From: Eutreptiella sp. 'Long Island Sound 2002'
Taxonomy: Eukaryota; Euglenozoa; Euglenophyceae; Eutreptiales; Eutreptiaceae
NCBI GenBank assembly: GCA_964036045.1
Contig: OZ038381.1
Location: 125,991,708 to 126,055,707, forward strand
DNA length: 64,000 nt
Direction of reading: 5' to 3'
Position numbers and translations under genes: made by a program. Numbering within the stretch: position 1 is the stretch's first letter; the number at the start of each line of letters is the position of its first letter. Below, in pieces: positions 8,681 through 19,040 of this stretch. The notes under the pieces were generated by a model. The model was not told the DNA's origin and searched no databases. It worked only from the letters and a program-made list of their open reading frames with translations.

Positions 8681-9440
8681 TGAAGCCGGTCCGTATGGAC
8701 ACTCCTCCCGGCTGTCGTTTGATAGTTATTTCTGTCATATAAAGCAGATAAAGGTGCGTCGCGTTCGCAGGCGACAGAGCGCAACAAGTCGCGCTGCGCA
8801 TTATGACAGCTCAGCACAGTTTATAAAGAGGCTTTTTTTTCTACGAATTTTGGGTTGCCATTTTTTTAATTATAAAGTTCTCCAGCTTTGTATATTGCTG
8901 TGCTCGCAGGTGTTATCATGTGAGCTCCTGTGGAGGACCCTGCAAGGGTCGTAAGATTATTCGTGGCCGGCAAGGCCTTCGAAGATCCAGAGGACTGCCA
9001 AGAACGTGGGAACACGAGAATCAATGCTTGAGTTGCAGTATTTATCGTGTTCGGCGACGTGCAGGGCTTCGTTGATTGCAGGGGCAAGTTTGGTAGTTCG
9101 GAGGTAAATTTTATTATTATTTTTTACTGTGGAGCAAATCGTTGGAGACGGAGATGAAAGCAACAGGCAGGATCATAGGGTGTGACAGCGGCAAAGTTGG
9201 TACTGATACAAGACGAATTCAACCCAGGAGGTGTGACAACGGCAAAGCGATCGAGCTCAACCCAGGAGGTGTGATAACGTCAAGAAAGTCAGTCAAACCG
9301 GCCGAGTCAACCCAGGATCGGCTAAGAACACATCATCGTAACCAAAAGGGATCCACCGAAGACCGACCCCAGCAGTCAAAAGGGATCCGCCGAAGGTCAA
9401 TCAGCCAACCACAAGGGCCAGAGGGTCTGGCCCTGCTACA
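8681..9440 (+). repeat. 3' LTR of the non-autonomous element
   Basis: 760 bp, the same length as the 5' LTR. Differences include CTCCTCC(T/C)GG near the start, TTTTTT versus TTATTT, TGT(C/G)GAGC, GATCGG(G/C)TAAG and CATCA(C/T)CG. Confidence 0.92.
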
Positions 9441-9444
9441 CTGG
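9441..9444. repeat. Right 4-bp target-site duplication (CTGG)
   Basis: Partner of the CTGG at 6977-6980. Confidence 0.7.
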
Positions 9445-9717
9445 TGTAGGGTTCCTGCTGCTTTTTTTTGATGATGAAAATGTTTTGTTGTTGAAATGCA
9501 ACCAATTCAGGATAACCCAAGCCAGAGATAAGCAAGTAGAAGATAAACAGGATAAAAGCATGAAGGGCTGCAGTCACAAAGAGTTAGATAAAGAAAGATA
9601 TCAACAATAGACCCCAGCAATAAACATTCAATGCAACTCAGGTTGAAACATTTTTCATGATTGAGAAAAACTGATGGAAAACTGCCCCAAGGGCTCACAC
9701 TCTCCATAGTGCCATCT
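9445..9717. other. A1 leader remainder, no gene
   Basis: Sequence between the small LTR element and the broken end of the B1 3' LTR. It is presumably the continuation of the A1 upstream region. I see no coding signal. Confidence 0.35.
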
Positions 9718-10593
9718 TGAAAATACGTAGGAACCCAATGAACGTTTCTTTGCAACACCAACACTCATTCGGTACACTCGAAAGTCGCATTAAAATATTC
9801 AGTTGCATGGTCCAAGAGTTATATATCACTTTCTACCCTCTTGACCGTTATCCCCTGCTACACCGGGCATGTGTACACATCATGAGCGTTTGACGCTTTC
9901 CAAATTAGGTTCAGGCCAAGGCGATTCCAGCCCATATCTTAAAATTAAAATTCCTTGCAGTGAGCCAGAGATATGATTTTGCAAAGTGGTCTCACAAATC
10001 AATTTCGTTTCGCATATATCTCCAAGAAAAATGAAGGAGACAACAAAAGGAAGGTTGATTCGTGATCGGGGAAAGAAGTAGGACCACTCGAAACTCATCA
10101 TATCCAGTCCGGCGACCTCAAAATCGACAATCCGATTCTGAATGTCTGAAACAATCAGATTAATTTTGCGAGTGTATAACATGAAAATTGCGGAAGCAAC
10201 GAACCCTTTTCTGATGAAATTTGACCCTTCATCGGGGTTTTCGCTAAAACATCTGGAGATAACAGTTAACCAATCCGTTACCCCAAAATCGCGAGCCAAC
10301 TGCCAGTCGCCGATACATTGACAATCAGAACGGATGGCTGAAAAATTACGGAAACATTATGATAAAAAAGCCCTGCTGATTCCGGATATTTTGATATATA
10401 AATCTCAACCGGCGGCGCCTCGGTATTGAATGTGGCCGCTTATAGCTGTGATGGCCAAGCCTATCACACTATTCCATCAGGTTAGGTCAGGTGGATGGTA
10501 CAGTATGATATCAGCCAATGGCGGCTTGCCGGCCCATAGATACACACACCCCAAGTGACCCAAAGATGGCCACGGGGGTCCGAACCGGCTTCA
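9718..10593 (-). repeat. 3' LTR of B1, truncated
   Basis: Aligns along its length with 20606-21482 and about 60490-61359. On the minus strand it starts TGAAGCCGGTTCGG. The remaining roughly 1.5 kb seen in the other copies is missing, and the boundary lies at AAATACGTAGGAACCC. Confidence 0.85.
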
Positions 10594-10606
10594 CCCCCCT
10601 CCTCAG
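10594..10606 (-). promoter_or_regulatory. Polypurine tract of B1
   Basis: Minus strand GAGGAGGGGGG runs directly into TGAAGCC, the LTR start. Confidence 0.85.
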
Positions 10607-10988
10607 AGCGTTGTATCCGCTCGAAAGTCATTGAAGAGAGGACGGGAGGACCCCAATGGGCTCCGACCCCCCGCCCCCATGTCCCAAGGACACATTGAGG
10701 CCCCACATACGGCGTAGGCGTCCCCCATGCCCCTAGGGAGGGGTGAGGACACTCATAATCGGTGCCCTACGCCATATCCGGTCTCCTCTTGTTCTACAAC
10801 ATGGACCAAGGGAATCAAAGATAGAGAAAACGTCGTCGACCAGTCTAAATACGTATACCACAATGAGATATATATGTGGAGACCGAGTGAAGGGGGTATA
10901 TGGCCAATCAAGGCCCAAAATTCCCCGGATGAACGCCCTCATCGGTCCCCCAAGCACAAAGACAAACATAAATGCCAAGAGGGATCTA
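10607..10988 (-). other. B1 3' untranslated region
   Basis: Lies between the pol stop and the purine tract, and is conserved in B2 at 61371-61754. No coding motif. Confidence 0.7.
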
Positions 10989-13235
10989 TTACGGTGCTTT
11001 AGCAGCCACCAAATGGACCAACACGTCCTTGACATCCAAAGAAATGTTCTTTTTCTTTAGATAATCCATCCAGCCCGTAGTATACCTCGGAACGAAACTG
11101 CTCGGGGGCTCCCAGAAATCTCTGGATGCGGCAAATCCCTTCCAAAGGACCTTATATAGCCTCCCCCCGGGTCTCTCCGGGTCTGGCGCGTCCATCAGGA
11201 TCTTCTCAGCGGTGATGTCGTCGTTCTCACCCTCGTCATCCGAGTCCACATTGCCGGCTGTGAACTCGAAGGTGACGGGACGTCCGCTGGGGTCTCGTGC
11301 TCGGGCACGAAGCAGGGTGTGGTCGCGGTCAAGGATCTTGTTATCCCCCACACTAACGGCATACACATCTTGCCCGACCTTCGGAACGATTACCCCTAGC
11401 ACATACCAAGACGCCTGCCGATGCCTGGACAGCACATCCTTGTGGTGCCGCTCCAGCCATACGGTGTCTCTGAGAGCATATTTCTGGACATTTCCCTGCT
11501 TGAAGTACTTGGCCCTCTTCTCATGCTCGTCCTGAAATGCTTTGCACACCTTGGCCGCCGTGTTGTCCGCCTCAGCCATCATAGCACTCGCATCCCGGGC
11601 CACTTTGCCATGGTTCAACCACGGGAGAGTGCGTGACACTCGATCCCGTAGGAACAGGATACGATGGGGCGACAGTCCACTGGGCCCTGGAAGGTCGTGG
11701 TACGCCTGGAGAACTCTCCACAGCGAATTATACCAATTCCGGCCCGGTTCGTCAATGTGCAACTGGCAGAACTTCTCGAACATCTGCCAGCCGGCCACCT
11801 CCGCCCAGCCATTCGACCGGCTGTGGTACGCCACGGTCTTGGCGTGCCGAATCCCCATGTGCTTGCACATCGTCCTGAACCACGTCCCCACAAATTGACT
11901 GCCCCGATTGCTGCAGATTATAGCTGGGACATCAAAAATCGTCAGCCAATGCCTGATCATGGCGTTGGCGACGGTCTTGGCCTGCAGACCCACTCCCTGC
12001 TTGTCCTTCTTGTCCTTCTTCTTGGACTTCTTGCCAGGGACCGCCACGATATACCCCCTGTGCCTATCCACCGCCAGGATGACACAGTCGTAGGTCTCTC
12101 CTTCCACGGTGACCTCAGGCATGGCGAATACATCCATGGCCACAGACCGCATAGGGGCCTCCGGTATAGCCGTATACACCGGGCTGCTAGCTGTGGAGTG
12201 GTTGGGGCTCTTCGTGGCCCGACACACGGCGCAGTCGCTGCAGTACTTGTCCAGAATGGTGTAGTACCCCGGTGGGAACTTGAAGCGCCACTCCAGGTCC
12301 TGCTGCATCTTGTCCCGACCAAAATGAATGAGCTGGGCGTTATGCCAGTGGTCAATGAGCTCCTCCATTCGGTTCTCAGGGACCAATAGCTTGTCCTTGA
12401 GGAAGAATTTATCCCCATCCTCGGTCAAGCCCTCAGGCCATTCGTCGTCCGACGGGGCGCTCACGGGTTTCCAGTACCTGCTCCAGTGTTCGGATGCCGC
12501 ATAGTCATCCGACCAGTATTCTGTCAGCACCGACCTGAGTAGCACTACGGGGGCCACCATCCATTGCTCGAGGGTTTCCTGTCGAATATCTTGGACTCGG
12601 GCGCCCCGGAACTTGGCCAGGTCTGTATGGTTTGCCATCACCACAAAGCACTTGACCCCCTCTTGCTCCATGGCCTTCTCCATCTCAATGATGCGCTTGG
12701 CCTCCTCGGTCTCCTCGGCGTCCCCATGGCTGGATATGTCCATACATGCCCTGCCCGCGGGGTAGGCCCATCGACTGAGGCAATCTGCCACAGTGTTGTC
12801 CTTCCCCGGGACATATACGACGCTGAGGTCGAACTTGGCGAACGTCTCATGCCATGGGGCCCTCCTCGACGCCGGTTCTGAGGGGGTGTCGACGTGCTCC
12901 TTGTGCCAGCTCTGTAAGGACTGATGGTCCGTACAAACCACCACCGGTTGTAATCCGATGTGGCCAGACCACTTCCTGAGCGCACAAACAATGGCGTACG
13001 TCTCCTTCTCCCTCGCGGTCCACGTTCGACGTTGGCCCTCGGCCAGGATCCGGCTCCAAAAAGCCACGGGTACGTGCGACCTGTCGTCCCGGACCTGCTC
13101 GAGGACTGCCCCTACAGCATAGTCTGAGGCGTCGGTCCGTAGCACGAATCCCTTGTTCGGGTCCACCAGGAATAACCCCAGCTGCCCCAGGAGTCGCTCC
13201 TTCAGGCGGCTGAACGCATCTTCGGCCTCAGGGGT
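10989..13235 (-). pseudogene. B1 Pol: RNase H, integrase and chromodomain
   Basis: Continues the RT frame after a TGA at 13238-13236. RNase H opens with FVLRTDASDYAVGAVLEQ and includes VVCTDHQSLQSW and KDNTVADCLSRW. The integrase zinc finger shows HWHNAQLIHFGRDK with YCSDCAVCRATK (HHCC). The core has AMDVFAMPE for the first Asp, but the second catalytic site reads ICSNRGSQF where B2 reads ICSDRGSQF. The third region reads NGWAEVAGWQ versus NGRAEVAGRQ in B2. A lysine-rich KKSKKKDKKDK loop lies in the core. The C-terminus carries a chromodomain (YKVLWKGFAASRDFWEPPSS), which directs chromovirus insertion to marked chromatin. The Asp-to-Asn change predicts a dead integrase. Confidence 0.88.
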
Positions 13236-15533
13236 TCAGGCAAGCTTCTTCTTGCTCCCCTTCCGGCCATCGAACCTGCCCACCTGCAGCATCCTGTGCA
13301 GCGGCCCTGATAGTTCCGCATACATCCGGACATAGCCCGAATAGTAATTGCAGAACCCCATGAAGGATCCGAGTTCGCTGATGGTCTGGGGCTTCTCCGA
13401 GTGGTGCAGGGACGCCAGCTTCCCAGGCATGGGACAGCGTTGCCCATGACCAACCACGTGACCCGCAAACTCCACTTCCCTCACAAAAAGTGAGGCTTTG
13501 GTGGGCTTGCACACCATGTTGTGCTTGTTCAGCTCGCTGACCACCCGGCGCACATCCTTCGCATGCGCTTCGATGAGCTCGTCCTCAGTCATGTCTTCCG
13601 TGCCCGACCCGATGATGATGTCATCTACAAATGGGTCGGCACAGTCCCAGACAGGACCGAGTAGGTCCTCCATCATGCGCTCGAAAGCAGCGTTGCCATT
13701 CTTGGCGCCCATAGGCACCACTTCCCACTGCACGGGCCCTAGCGGCGTCGACATCGCTGTGCAGGGCCTGGAGTCCGGGTGTAGCGGCATCTGGTGATAA
13801 CCGTGCTTCAGGTCTAACACCGTGAAGATCCGCTTTTTTTGTTGTTTTTGGAGGATGGTGTCGATCAGAGGAAGCGAGTACGAGTCATGCTCGGTTTGCA
13901 TGTTCAAACCTCTGTAATCAACCACCAACCTCCACTCACCCTTCTCTTTCTTGGGCACCATAAAAGCTGGGCTGGCCCACTCACTGTCGGAGGGCTCGAT
14001 CCAGCCCCGCTCAAAAAACTCGGCCAACAACTTCTTCATGGCCTCGGCCCAATCGCCCTGAAGTTGGTACTCCCGATGACGATAGATCTTGGAGTTCGGC
14101 TTCAGCTTGATCCTTGCTGCGCCAAACCTCCCACAATCTGGAGGGTTCTTGTTGGCAACGCCACTGAATAGCCGCGGATAGGCATTTATCAGCCTCTCCT
14201 TCAGCTCGGCGACCTTCGGGTTCTCCTGGGCCTCTTCAGTTGCTTGCTTCAGTATCGATACAACCGACCGCACTGCGGTATAGGCCTCTTCCGGGTCCGA
14301 GTCTGACTTCTCCTCGTCCGATATGCCGTCTTCATCGTCGTGGGGCGCGCTTCCCACCAATAATCTTCCGAAATTTGTGGCAGCGGCCTGGTTCTTGTCG
14401 CTACCGGCCCCCATTCTTGGAAAATCCCACGTCGGCGTGTCACACCCAACCGGACCATCATATTGGTCCGCAATGTGATCCATGACCCTCGCCAAGAACT
14501 CTTCCTTCTCGTACCTGCCGGTGACCAACATCTTGTCATCCCACCAATGCGGAGATGTGACCATTGCTCGCCCCTTCTTGGCTGCCACACGGTCGTGCAT
14601 CCCCATCCGCATGTAGTTGACGACATGGTCGATCTCGGCGTGGGACAGGACGTCAATGCCATCCATTGGCTGATCCGTCCCCTCCTTGGGCTCAAACATG
14701 GCCCGCATGGGCACCGCCTCAACCCTACGGATGAATGCTTCATCACCCGTGGGCTTGGCTTGCGCCCCATCCACCAGGAAAGCCTTGGTACCCCACGCTT
14801 GACCCGGGGAGGGCATTGATAAACCCTTGGCGTCGGAGAGCAACTCCTCCTCTGGCCCGAATGACATCTCGTTCAGGGTGATCGAATCCAGCGTCGACTT
14901 GAAACCTTCCAGCGGACATGGGGTGGACCCTATGCCGGTTATGACCAGGATCAGCTTCGCCCTATCCGCGACGATCTTCTCCACCGTACGTCTGGTATTT
15001 TCCAGGGAGCCATGCCAATACATGGGCCCCCACTCCTTCAAACCCCAATGCCTGTGCCAGGCTGAGTCTCCTCGATGCCAATGCCTCCTACACTTCCTCA
15101 AAAGTGGGGCATCCCGGGAAGGGAAGACGTCCGTCTCGGGCGCTTCGGCTCCAAGCTTCTGAATCATCCTGGCATACACCTGCGGCGCCATTCCATACTT
15201 CGTGAGCTGAACTCTGCGGTCTCCTCTGGACTTGGCACCCACAGCTTGCACTGCTTGGACGATCCGATCCTCTTCCTCAGCATTCCATTCGGATGATCCG
15301 CATGCATAGTCCGTGGACAGCCATGTAAGGCATTCATTATCCTCCCGGACCAGCGTTGCACAGTGGGGAAGGGCTCCAATGGCGTTTCCCACCATGAAGT
15401 CATACCCCATGATCATATCCCAATCTGTAATGTCGGCCACATAGAAGTTCCCGGATAGAGTGCTTCTCTTCGCCAAATCAGGGCAGTTCAAGCGCTCATG
15501 CTCCCAGAATTCCATACTGATAGTGGTCTAATG
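13236..15533 (-). pseudogene. B1 Pol: protease C-terminus, DAM-like domain and reverse transcriptase
   Basis: The frame opens after a TAG near 15532 (ATG at 15515 is only internal). It begins with the end of the retropepsin (DWDMIMGYDFMVG), then a DAM-like segment (15185-14780), a long acidic linker and the RT. RT hallmarks: EWRLVVDYRGLN, FTVLDLKHGYHQM with a catalytic Asp, and PFVDDIIIGSG carrying the F-V-D-D form of the YXDD box. The frame ends GSKKKLA at a TGA where TGG or CGA is likely ancestral, because the next frame continues TPEAEDAFSRLKERL. RT residues are intact, so the reading frame, not the active site, is what failed here. Confidence 0.85.
14780..15185 (-). other. DAM-like (DIRS-type methyltransferase-like) domain in B1 Pol
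   Basis: Reads ETDVFPSRDAPLL, then GDSAWHRHWGLKEWGPMYW, then VEKIVADRAKLILVITG and a stretch ending near SMPSPG. The order (D-x-F-x-S, W...YW box, K-I...A-K-x-I-L-V strand) matches the domain in A2 and C and, from general knowledge, the DNA-adenine-methyltransferase-like domain of DIRS elements. The NPPY catalytic motif is not recognisable here. Assignment is by motif order only. Confidence 0.5.
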
Positions 15534-15817
15534 GGTCCCACCACCCATAATCTCTCCATTGGCCACCTTCAGGCGTACCGGTCTACGGCTGGGCTGCAGG
15601 GATTCCTCAGTGAACAACCCTCTGCGGACCAGGCTCACCTGGGCACCCGTATCCACCAAAACATCCACCACCAACTCTTCTTGTCCGCACCATACACGCA
15701 CCCTCAAGTGCAACTGCCGCTCGTCACCCTGCGGTGTATGGACGGCTCTCACGGCATGCAACTCCAGCACATCCGGGTGCATCAGGACTTCGGGGGAATG
15801 ATCACGGATGGTCTAGA
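15534..15817 (-). pseudogene. B1 retropepsin N-terminal half
   Basis: Reads LVVDVLVDTGAQVSLVRRG with the D-T-G active site. In-frame TAG codons at the start (near 15815) and end (near 15532) separate it from gag and pol. It pairs with DWDMIMGYDF in the following frame to complete the fold. Confidence 0.75.
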
Positions 15818-16178
15818 TCCTGGGCTGGTCCTGCCCGTCCACGGGGCTCTCCGTGGTCGCTCCTTCTTTCTTGCCACGTCCCTTGCCCACATACACTTCC
15901 CTTGGAAGGGCGCTCCAGCGGTTTGGGAGTGACAAAACTCAGTGGTTTTGGCTCTTCTGGAGCCTTCTTCGGCACTCAATGTGCCTTCGCTTTCTCTAGG
16001 ATTCCACTGATTTTCGGAGGAGAGGCCTCCGGGGTCCCACTCCCGTAGGGGCTCCTCCAGACGTAGCCTGCCGCAGCTCAGTCCTGCTGCGATCCGCCCA
16101 GACTTTGTCCACCAAGTTGCTGGGCTTTGAGTTCCTCCAACGTCCTCAACATGTCCTCAGCAACCTCCTCGATCGACC
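15818..16178 (-). other. B1 gag-protease linker, degraded
   Basis: Short open stretches rich in E, K, P and R in more than one frame. No domain is visible. It lies between the zinc-knuckle tail and the protease. Confidence 0.5.
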
Positions 16179-16980
16179 TCACGCGTCGGTCTGGGCCGGG
16201 TCCTCCACCAAAGCCTTTTCCTCAGCCTTTCCCTTGGCCCTTTCCTTCGCCTTTTCCACCGGCTCCGCCCTTTGCCTTCCAATCGGCAATTCGTTGCTCC
16301 TTGGGCTTCTTGTCGGGATGGCGGCGAAGTAGGCCTTCTTGTCAGCCTCATATACCTTGCAATGCCGGTGGTCATGTGCATGGTTGTTCCCCTTGCCGTA
16401 GCAGACCCAGCAACTGTCGTGCTGTGATCTGTACTCGCTGAACGAGAGCGGCGGGTTCCCGATCCTCCGCGGTTCCTTGCAGTTCTTGTTGACCCTTGGG
16501 TCCAGGCGGTTCCACCTGGACCTGTCCTGCCCATGCTCCTTCAGTTTGTGCGCCAAGAACGCGAAGAAGTGGGCTTATTCATGATCCTCTCGGGTGGTCG
16601 CGGTCCAGAGATCTTGGCCGCTTCCACACCCTTCCTCCGCGGTGCCGACCGTGTCCTCCTTGACCTCTCGGTGTTGGCGATCTTCCCGATGACCTCGATG
16701 TCCATGGCCCTGTCAATCCTGCACGTGGGCCTCGTTCTTGGCGTTGAGCTTCAGCTCCACCGTGATGTACTTCACGATCTCGTCCAGGCTCGTGCAGGCG
16801 AAGATGACCTGCATCCTCAGCAGCTCTCCGCGCCTCCACTCCGCGTTGTTGAGGCGCATCAGCCTTTGCCCCATGGTGTCGCCGAATACCTCCAGTTAGA
16901 CGGCGTTCTTCAACCCCAACATTTGGCTGGGCTCGCCGTGGTTTCGCCAGAGAAAAACCCATAATTCCGGCGTGGGTGTC
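16179..16980 (-). pseudogene. B1 Gag C-terminal part with zinc knuckle
   Basis: After a frame change near 16980 the Gag reading continues through LNNAEWRRGELLRMQ and DEIVKYITVELKLN to a knuckle (16412-16359) and a K/E/A-rich tail (EKAKERAKGKAEEKAL). In-frame stops near 16885, 16725 and 16577 break it. This is the nucleocapsid part of Gag. Confidence 0.65.
16359..16412 (-). other. Zinc-knuckle-like motif in B1 Gag
   Basis: CWVCYGKGNNHAHDHRHC: C-X2-C, then His residues and a final Cys. Longer than the standard CCHC spacing (X6 rather than X4 before the first His), so a variant or slightly altered knuckle. Confidence 0.55.
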
Positions 16981-18996
16981 CTCCGATGCCATGATCCGTA
17001 CGGCCACGCGCTTCTTTGCTCTCTTCTTCTCCTCGTCCCCCACCCTCTTCTTCCAGTGGCCGGGGAGGACGTCTTTGAGCAGGTGTCGGATCTCGCTGGA
17101 CTCATTCCAGTTCTCCACCAGCTTGAGGCTTCTTCGGTACTTGCGGATGTACCGATTCAATACCCGGACCCGCAACTCCCCGCGCTCGTGCAGCAGCGGA
17201 ATGGACCACAAATCGTCCAACTTCTGGTTGGCAGCGTCCACTTGCTCCTCGTCCTCCAGCCACTGGAGGCAGGCCTGCTCCGTCTGGATCAATCCCTCGC
17301 GGATCTGATCCCTGAGCTCCTCCTTCAGGTCCTGCGCCAGCCTGTTTGGGAATGTCCGACATCCCCACTTGTCCCTTGGCGCTCCCTTCGTCTCGCCGAC
17401 GATCTCCTCGACGAAGTCCTCCCAATCCAGGTTGAAGTCATCCACGTTGGAGGGGTTGCCATCGTAGCAGGGGATTTTGATTCCCCTGAGGTCATCAATC
17501 CTGATGGCGTCTCTGACGTCCGCAGCCACCACTCCACCGAGACGGATACCACCTGTGGCAGGGGGGTGTGAGTACACTCGCCGTACATCCCTCTTCTCCA
17601 TGGAGTGTTGTCCAGTTGGGCCTGAACCCATGGGGTTTTGGATGCGGGAAGGACTTGCTCCACGGGCTGTCCATATCCCCGTGGTGGGGTCCTTCACCCA
17701 CAGGTTTCCGCCTGGATGGCCTCGACCATGTCCGTCGACCCTTCCCATGGTTCGGCCCTGCATGGTCTGGATCTCCTCTTCCGCATAAACTGCACGGGCA
17801 GTCATAGCGGTCGGTGTATCCTGGGCGGCATGGGACATCTGTACCGTGAGGCTCCTCAGGTCCGTGGTTGCGTGCTCTTCGCGCATGAACCCAGCCGGTG
17901 CCGTATGCTCCCCGAGCATTATGGATTCGCTGAAAATCGGAACAAACGGCAGCGGACCCGGGTCAACACGCGGAGGCGCGTAAGGTGCCTCTGCAGGGCC
18001 GCCCATGGGTTTCTCCATGGCGCTCCTGAGGGTCTTCACCCGGTCCAACAGCTCTGCCGTTGCCGGCCTTGCCGGGAGCCCCGGACCCGAGGCGAGGGGT
18101 TGTAACTCCTCTAGCCTTTTCAGGCGTCCCGACATGTCCTCCACCAGGTGGAGGAGGCTGTTCACCACTCGCCACTGCTTCTGCAGGGCCATCTCCACCC
18201 TCTTCAGGTACCGGTCCTGCTCCGCTCGCAGCTCCGCCATGTCTCTCTCTGCTTCCGACTGGTCATCCAGGATCCCCGCGATATCCTCCTCTAGGCCGTC
18301 CTTCTGGTTCTCCAGGCGGTCGAGGTGCTGCACGATGGCGTCCATCCCCATCTTTGGGTACTTGCCGATGATGAAGGATACGTGCTCGCAGTGGCCCTCA
18401 ACGTGCTTTCCACCTGATCCGACGCATCCCACGGTTCCTGGCGCCTCAGACTCCTCCGCCATGCGTGTCTCGCCCATGTCATCCCGCTTTGGCTCCGTGT
18501 GCCAGGCCACAGGCGCCGTTCTGGCTCTGGTAGGCCTCTCCAACGCCTCGGCGTCATGCTCCAGGCTGGGTTCGGGGGCCGTGTGCGCCCTTGTGGGCGG
18601 TGTGGCCATCTCTTCCGACTCCGAAGGGAAAGCAGTCCGATAGCCATCGGAATGCCCCTCGGAATCCGCAGCTGACCACAGCCTGACCAGGCTGGGATCC
18701 GTCTCCATCGCCCTGGCTTCCGCCGCGGGTTTCGGGGACCCGCGCTTCTGGTAACGCCGGGCCCTGCTATTGCTACCAGTCTCCTCCAACTCCTCCGCAG
18801 CGGAGCGGAGATTGCAAGCCTTGCGGCATTGCCTTTCACACATGGAGGCCAGGTCCTCCATGTCTAGCCCATTTCCTACAAGGGCTCTCCGTCCTGAGCA
18901 TCTTCGCTCTTCTCGGGCTTCGAAGTCCGGCGTCGACTCCACGGACTCCACGATCTGCACCCGGGGCGTCCTTGGGCAGGGCTCATGAGGGCCCAA
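16981..18996 (-). CDS. B1 Gag: coiled coil and capsid region
   Basis: About 670 residues are open. There is no early ATG in this frame: the first codons after the primer site are non-ATG, and the first methionine (DMEDLASM) is about 46 residues in, near 18861. An N-terminal acidic and basic low-complexity region is followed by a strong coiled coil (from DAIVQHLDRLENQKDG to MSGRLKRLEEL, about residues 225-305) and a P/G-rich linker. A capsid-like segment follows, starting KIPCYDGNPSNVDDFNLDWE, the 'Y-x-G-x-P...F...W' signature common to Ty3 Gag, and running to KKRVGDEEKKRAKKRVAVR. The frame is lost near 16980. Confidence 0.75.
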
Positions 18997-19025
18997 GTCC
19001 CCGGTGCGGCGGTAGGGGGCAGGTA

Positions 19026-19039
19026 ATCATCTGCTACCA
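19026..19039 (-). promoter_or_regulatory. Probable primer-binding site of B1
   Basis: On the minus strand TGGTAGCAGATGA starts one base after the 5' LTR. It is close to TGGTATCAGAGC, the site complementary to plant initiator-Met tRNA, with a few mismatches. Confidence 0.55.
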
Positions 19040-19040
19040 T

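Larger units (their letters stand above)
6981..9440 (+). mobile_element. Complete non-autonomous LTR retrotransposon (2,460 bp)
   Basis: Two 760-bp direct repeats, both starting TGAAGCCGGTCC and ending CCCTGCTACA (TG...CA), flank a 940-bp internal region. CTGG is duplicated directly outside both ends (6977-6980 and 9441-9444), and a purine tract GGAAGGGGGG touches the 3' LTR. I saw only about five to ten differences between the LTRs, so the insertion is recent. The interior has no Gag, protease, RT or integrase; its only good ORF is an acidic 176-aa protein. It must be mobilised in trans. Its LTR start and purine tract match chromovirus B in this window, so B-type machinery is a reasonable helper (inference). 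No clear tRNA-complementary primer site follows the 5' LTR. Confidence 0.9.
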
